Shown one piece after another: positions 61,106 through 64,000 of a DNA stretch of 64,000 nucleotides; the stretch's first letter is position 1; each line of letters begins with the position of its first letter. Location: assembly GCA_943735955.1 (NCBI GenBank), contig OX030970.1, forward strand, positions 3,807,105 to 3,871,104, given 5' to 3'. Origin of the DNA: Piscicola geometra. Taxonomy: Eukaryota > Annelida > Clitellata > Hirudinida > Piscicolidae. Under the pieces are notes generated by a model. That model was given only the letters and a program-made list of their open reading frames with translations. It had not been told where the DNA came from and ran no database searches. The position numbers and the translations under genes were made by a program.

Positions 61106-61733
61106 ATACTACTACCACTACCACTACTACCATCACCACTACTACTACTATCAGGAGACGACGGTTGAGCAGAGGGAGGTGGGGTGCAGGGGGGAGGAGA
61201 TGGTGGTGCAGTACCTTGAAAACATCATGAGTTCGCATGACTCGGAAATCGCTCAGGTGATTATTAAAAATTATATTAATAATAATTAATTATTATTATT
61301 AATAGAATATGATAAGAATAATTAATTTAATAAAGTAAAAATAAATAAAAATGTTATAATTAAGTTTTTCACTTTTTCATTCATCCTCCACGAATATTGC
61401 ATTCAACCCTAACCAACCCCACAGGTCATCCACATGAACTCGCAATCGCAAACCACAGCGCCATTCGACATTCTGGTCCGTTTAAAAGACGGACGTGAGC
61501 TCTTCATCGAGGTTAAGGCCACTTCGTCGCGTGAGAAGCGGTGGTTTGAGGTGAGCCTACCGGAGCTTTCGCACGCCATCGCGCACGGCGAAAACTACCA
61601 CATCTATCGGGTGTCGGGCGTTGGTTGTCCGTCGGGCGCTCGCTTGGTTCGGCTTGAGAATTTGAGGCGGTTGCTCACTTGCAAGCAGGCGAGACTGGCT
61701 GTCATTCTGAATGCTGAAGACGATGTGTTGTAG
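40871..61733 (+). CDS. NO VEIN-like giant protein: GHKL ATPase plus NOV C-terminal domain (23 exons)
   Basis: Exons: 40871-41682, 41928-42030, 42341-42424, 43123-43742, 44006-44492, 45016-45239, 46281-47103, 47230-48094, 50358-50501, 50977-51175, 51319-51454, 52071-53160, 53566-53817, 54250-54510, 54785-55237, 55600-55745, 55957-57966, 58380-58675, 59582-59784, 60249-60740, 60950-61035, 61155-61256 and 61425-61733. All phases agree; 10197 nt give 3398 residues. The N-terminal region (RLGPMTQFEDL, DPYALGIRVSNL) resembles that of plant NOV. The ATPase follows from about residue 1300 (VLELLQNADDNCY, NNERGF, GYIGQKGIGFKSVF), with VFAFLPLRSYGFRFI and DFDVPSSREDV after it. NOV_C forms the end. The plant protein is nuclear and developmental; the animal role is unknown to me. 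Introns 47104-47229 and 41683-41927, and the start of exon 60950, are the least certain. Confidence 0.85.
42640..43115. repeat. CCATCCAACCACCA minisatellite, intron 3
   Basis: C/A-rich array that fills the 3' half of the intron and abuts the acceptor at 43122. The same intron starts GTTAGTGGTGGTCGTGG. Confidence 0.85.
44785..45005. repeat. (ATC)n microsatellite, intron 5
   Basis: Interrupted ATC units ending 10 bases before the acceptor gacag. Confidence 0.9.
45456..46254. mobile_element. hAT-type MITE with TTTCGG/CCGAAA repeats
   Basis: The ends TAGAGACTGACCGAAA and TTTCGGTCGGTCTCTA are inverted repeats with one mismatch in 16. A perfect 8-bp target duplication ccctttat lies at 45448-45455 and 46255-46262. 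Subterminal zones are full of TTCGGTTTCGGCCGAAA. There is no coding capacity. It is inserted in intron 6 of the NO VEIN-like gene, 26 bp before an exon. Confidence 0.92.
46717..47035 (+). repeat. In-frame Gly, Glu and Asn tracts in exon 7
   Basis: (GGT)n gives about 60 Gly-rich residues at 46717-46860. A Glu run follows, then (AAC)n/(AAT)n gives an Asn run at 46940-47035. The frame stays open and returns to ordinary sequence (DTIEFILECIVILPETLAQF). An unrecognised intron inside this stretch cannot be excluded. Confidence 0.8.
48095..48425. repeat. GGTGGGTAGGTGA minisatellite, start of intron 8
   Basis: G/T-rich array starting at the donor itself (GTGGGTTGGGTGGGG). Confidence 0.9.
48538..50348. 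repeat. 23-bp minisatellite, about 75 copies, intron 8
   Basis: The unit is about ccactccacaaccacaa(c/g)caaac. Shorter 17-bp units lack one accaca block. The unit length is not a multiple of three and has no stop codon in any frame, which yields very long false reading frames on both strands. Three copies of a 40-bp interruption (aactccaccaaccacaaatc...) lie near 50000, 50168 and 50310; the last abuts the splice acceptor. Confidence 0.97.
50640..50975. repeat. CACCACCAACTCACCACC minisatellite, 3' part of intron 9
   Basis: Units of about 36-39 bp made of (ACT)n and CACCAACTCACCACC, running up to the acceptor cacccaaag. Confidence 0.9.
51690..52005. repeat. GGATGGAGGAGAGT minisatellite, intron 11
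   Basis: About 22 units of 12 to 15 bp, purine/G-rich on the gene strand. Confidence 0.9.
52280..52490 (+). repeat. In-frame Ser-His-Pro minisatellite in exon 12
   Basis: ccatcccacccaagccac-type units encode repeated SHP tripeptides between the conserved pieces EIAMAFPIYAD and PVFAFLPLRSYGFRF. No GT donor precedes it and the frame is preserved, so it is probably translated. Confidence 0.75.
53161..53395. repeat. GGTTGGTTTGG minisatellite, start of intron 12
   Basis: G/T-rich array beginning at the donor. The same intron ends accaaccaacccctttcact with ccaccaacag. Confidence 0.9.
53940..54240. repeat. CACTTAACCCTCTACCCTCCAC minisatellite, intron 13
   Basis: C/T/A-rich units of about 22-30 bp leading up to the acceptor cccatcag. 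Confidence 0.85.
54525..54610. repeat. (GATGAT)n microsatellite, intron 14
   Basis: GATGAT units directly after the donor GTGGGTGTC. Confidence 0.9.
55355..55597. repeat. CATCACCACAAC minisatellite, intron 15
   Basis: C/A-rich 12-15 bp units that end at the acceptor ctag. Confidence 0.9.
58190..58372. repeat. CACCACCATCATTATC minisatellite, intron 17
   Basis: C/A-rich units up to the acceptor cctccaaag; the intron starts GTGGGTGCTTGTTGTTGTTG. Confidence 0.9.
58885..59440. repeat. CCATCCACTAACCACCC minisatellite, intron 18
   Basis: About 30 units of 16-18 bp in an intron that starts GTGGGTGCTGGGAGGGGGGA. Confidence 0.95.
59930..60200. repeat. AT-rich 32-bp minisatellite, intron 19
   Basis: Units built on tttaatttcaatttaattat followed by tcctaarttcat, repeated about eight times. 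Confidence 0.9.
61036..61154. repeat. (ACT)n intron 21
   Basis: Nearly the whole 119-bp intron is ACT/ACC triplets, from GTTACTACTACTACT to actatcag. Confidence 0.85.
61155..61733 (+). other. NOV C-terminal (DUF3883) domain of the NO VEIN-like protein
   Basis: Encoded by the last two exons (61155-61256, 61425-61733). After GCRGEEMVVQYLEN comes FDILVRLKDGRELFIEVKAT and then RWFEVSLPELSHA. The order D (3311), E-V-K (3325-3327) resembles the D...E-x-K core of restriction-endonuclease-like folds. The domain family is clear; nuclease activity is inference. Confidence 0.88.
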
Positions 61734-61891
61734 GTGTGGTGGGGTGGGGTTGGACTTTACTGCGGCATGTCTTGAAGGGGTGAGGTATTATGCTTGTCTT
61801 TCATAACGGAAATCATTATAACAGACTGTAACAGAAACTCTATGTAAATAGCGGCATTTGATTCGGAACAAAAAGTTTTAATATTCTTAAT

Positions 61892-61900
61892 TTTATTAAA
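61892..61900. terminator. Overlapping convergent polyadenylation signals
   Basis: The sequence tttattaaa contains ATTAAA on the plus strand (61895-61900, about 160 bases after the NO VEIN-like stop). It also contains AATAAA on the minus strand (61897-61892, about 50 bases after the EBP2 stop). Confidence 0.5.
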
Positions 61901-61946
61901 AACGCTTTAACTTGAAGAATGCCTTAAAATGTTTATTTAATGACAG

Positions 61947-63360
61947 TTAATGACATGCACTACCAAAGGTCCTACTACTTCCCTTCTTCTTCACTCGTTT
62001 ATTTTTCTTGTTCATGTTCTTCATTGGTCTCTTTTTGCCCATCTGATAATAAGTTAATTAATAAAGAATAAATCGTTATTTAAGAATTGCTTATCGGAAA
62101 ATAAACCCTTCAATTATCGAGTAGTCTTCTACCCCGTTCACCACCGGTGCAACAACTTCAACAACCAGAACCGTAGCAACCGCTCATCATAGCCTCAATC
62201 AGCATACTATAACCTATAGATTCAACTATAGAACCATACCACCACCACCAACAACAACAACAAGACACTACAACTAAGCACACAGTAAAACAACAACCAC
62301 CACAACAACCACGCCATCTACAACGGTAAGCTCAAGAAAGCTGAGGTGGAGCTCACCAAACTTGCTCGCACCAACCTGAGCAGGTTCCGTAATGGGCACC
62401 ACCCGGAGATCACAGCCTACCAATGCAGAATAGACCTAAGCGAAGAGGACCTATGCAGGCTCTGCAAGACGGCCTAAGAAACGGCGACCCATCTAAGGAC
62501 AGACTGCCCAGGGTTGAAGTCAGAAAGGACAACACACGGGCTTGGACAAAATCTAAGAGAACTGGCTCAAGAGCCTGGCAGGGCAGCGCACTGGTTGAGG
62601 TGATACTCTCCAGACTGCTAATCCACTAACGAAATTCAACAACCACAACAACTAACGAGCACAACTAAAACTTCTATTACCACCACACCAACTACAACCA
62701 CCACAGCAAGCAACCACAAGCACTAACTACAACACCACAACCACCAGTACAGCAAGCAACCACAAGCACCAACTACAACACCACAACCACCATAGCAAGC
62801 AACCACAACTACAAAAACCACCACAGAAAGCAACCACAGCTACAACAACCACCACAGCAAGCAACCACAACTACAACAACCACCACAGCAAGCAACCACA
62901 AGCATCACCACAACCACAGCAAGCAAGCAAGCAACCTGCACGGCTTTGTTGTCGAAGTCGTTGAGGCTCTGCAGGGTGTTCCTCTTGGAGCCCCTCTTCA
63001 GCCCGCCAAAACCGTACTTGTCGTCCTTGAACTTCCGCTTCTTTCCCGCCCTTTGTCGTTGTTGGTTGGTGGTGATGGTGGTAGTTGGGGTTGTGGTAAG
63101 TTTTTTTTATTGGTAAAAGTAGTGGGTGGTGGTAATAGTTGTGGGTGGTAGTACTAGTGGTGGTGGTGGTAGTAGTAGTAGTAGTGGTATCATCATCAAG
63201 GACACCAACTTCTTTTCTTCTTTGTTATACATGTTCTTCTTAGGCGTTGTTTTCTTCTTGCTTGCGTCTTTATCATCATCATCACCACCACCACCATCGT
63301 CGTCGTCATCATCACGACCACCCTTGGTGAATGTACTAGCTAGTTTGACATCATTTTGAC
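61947..63360 (-). CDS. EBNA1BP2: rRNA-processing protein EBP2, 3' exons
   Basis: EBP2 is a nucleolar factor of 60S ribosomal subunit assembly. Three exons join in phase: 63360-63210 (GQNDVKLASTF...DASKKKTTPKKNMYNKEEK), 63050-62936 (AGKKRKFKDDKYGFGGLKRG, SKRNTLQSLNDFD) and 62042-61947 (MGKKRPMKNMNKKNKRVKKK, ending GSACH and stop). The K-Y-G-F-G-G-x-K-x-G-S-K-x-N-T block and a lysine-rich end are characteristic of EBP2. The Asp-rich stretch in the first exon is built of GAT repeats. Upstream exons with the conserved core lie beyond the window or in the repeat-filled end. A retroelement relic sits in the last intron. Confidence 0.8.
62317..62477 (+). pseudogene. Non-LTR retrotransposon C-terminal fragment in an EBP2 intron
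   Basis: The frame KKAEVELTKLARTNLSRFRN, followed by GHHPEITAYQCRIDL and DLCRLCK, resembles the tail after the reverse transcriptase/RNase H of Jockey/R1-type LINEs, where an R-x-G-H or R-x-G-x-x-P motif precedes a C-x-x-C finger. It stops at TAA (62475-62477). Confidence 0.5.
62620..62935. repeat. CAACCACAAGCA minisatellite in EBP2 intron
   Basis: Units near 36 bp of CAACCACAGCAAGCAACC type, running to the donor of exon 63050-62936 (gene strand GTTGCTTGCTTGC). Confidence 0.9.
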
Positions 63361-64000
63361 CTGGGATAAGTGACAAATTAAATTTTAATGGAATTAAAAG
63401 GTCAACAATACAACAACAACCAGCATTAACCACCACCTACAAACTACAACGCCCAGCAACAACAGCACTGAACATAATCAACAACAAGCACCCAATAACA
63501 ACAACAAGCACAATAGAACAAAAAAAACAAACCCAAGAACACTCAAAAAACAAAAACAACACCAACAAAAAACAACACTCAAAAAGATCACCAACAACTA
63601 CAAACAAACATCAACAACCCCACCTACAACAAACAACCACCAGCAACCACACCAACACTCACTCAAACACAAACCACAACACCAACTAATACCCAACACT
63701 CATAAAAACACGTCTCGACAACAATATGTAAAGCCACCAACAAACAACAACAACAAGCAATAACAACAACAACAACAAGCAATAACAACAACAAGCAATA
63801 ACAACAACAACAACAACAACAAGCAATAACAACAACAACAACAAACAACAACAACAACAAGCAATAACAACAACAACAACAAGCAATAACAACAACAACA
63901 ACAAGCAATAACAACAACAACAAGAACAACAAGCAATAACAACAACAACAAGAACAACAAGCAACAACAACAAGCACCAAGAACACACACCCAGCTTGAA
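63361..64000. repeat. (CAA)n array in an upstream EBP2 intron
   Basis: Almost wholly CAACAACAAGCAAT units from about 63720, with A/C-rich degenerate repeats before. No exon was recognised. Confidence 0.85.

Overview
The window is nuclear DNA of an invertebrate animal. The signs are multi-exon spliceosomal genes with GT-AG introns, non-LTR, hAT and P-element-type transposons, a tRNA-derived SINE, TTAGGG telomere-type repeats, very dense microsatellites, and clear animal SF3B1 and EBP2 orthologues. A lophotrochozoan such as an annelid or mollusc would fit, but the sequence alone does not fix the species. All gene models below were built by hand from splice sites, reading phase and protein-family resemblance.

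Left part (1-27.8 kb): AT-rich and full of mobile elements, with few host genes. At 369-1303 (+) is the 3' end of a carbonic-anhydrase-related gene. A second, decayed relative lies at 24547-20958 (-). A small two-exon gene for a putative secreted peptide is proposed at 12292-12589 (+). Around these are an RTE/BovB-like LINE with a hAT element nested in its 5' region (about 1985-7290), a hAT transposon inside a P-element-like transposase remnant (about 13200-16700), a nearly complete L2/CR1-like LINE (17422-20130), a second copy of the nested hAT family (25367-26864), foldback and TIR elements, a SINE and microsatellites.

Right part (27.8-64 kb): three host genes in a compact block. SF3B1, the U2 snRNP branch-site factor, is on the minus strand in 20 phase-consistent exons (40572-27867, 1283 residues). 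Only 298 bp away and divergently oriented, a 23-exon gene on the plus strand (40871-61733) encodes a 3398-residue homologue of plant NO VEIN. It has a GHKL/HSP90-type ATPase in the middle and a NOV C-terminal (DUF3883, nuclease-like) domain at the end. Converging on it from the right is the 3' end of an EBP2 (EBNA1BP2) rRNA-processing gene (63360-61947, -), with overlapping polyadenylation signals between the two.

The most unusual property of the gene block is its introns. Most are built of minisatellites. In the transcript orientation many start G/T-rich (GTGGGTGGG, GTTGTTG, GTTGGTTTGG) and end C/A-rich (CCACCC, CAACAAC, CCAACC), so the two ends of one intron could pair. Several acceptors have a C/A-rich tract where a T-rich polypyrimidine tract would be expected. 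The NOV-like exons also carry in-frame simple repeats (Gly, Asn, Asp and Ser-His-Pro tracts).
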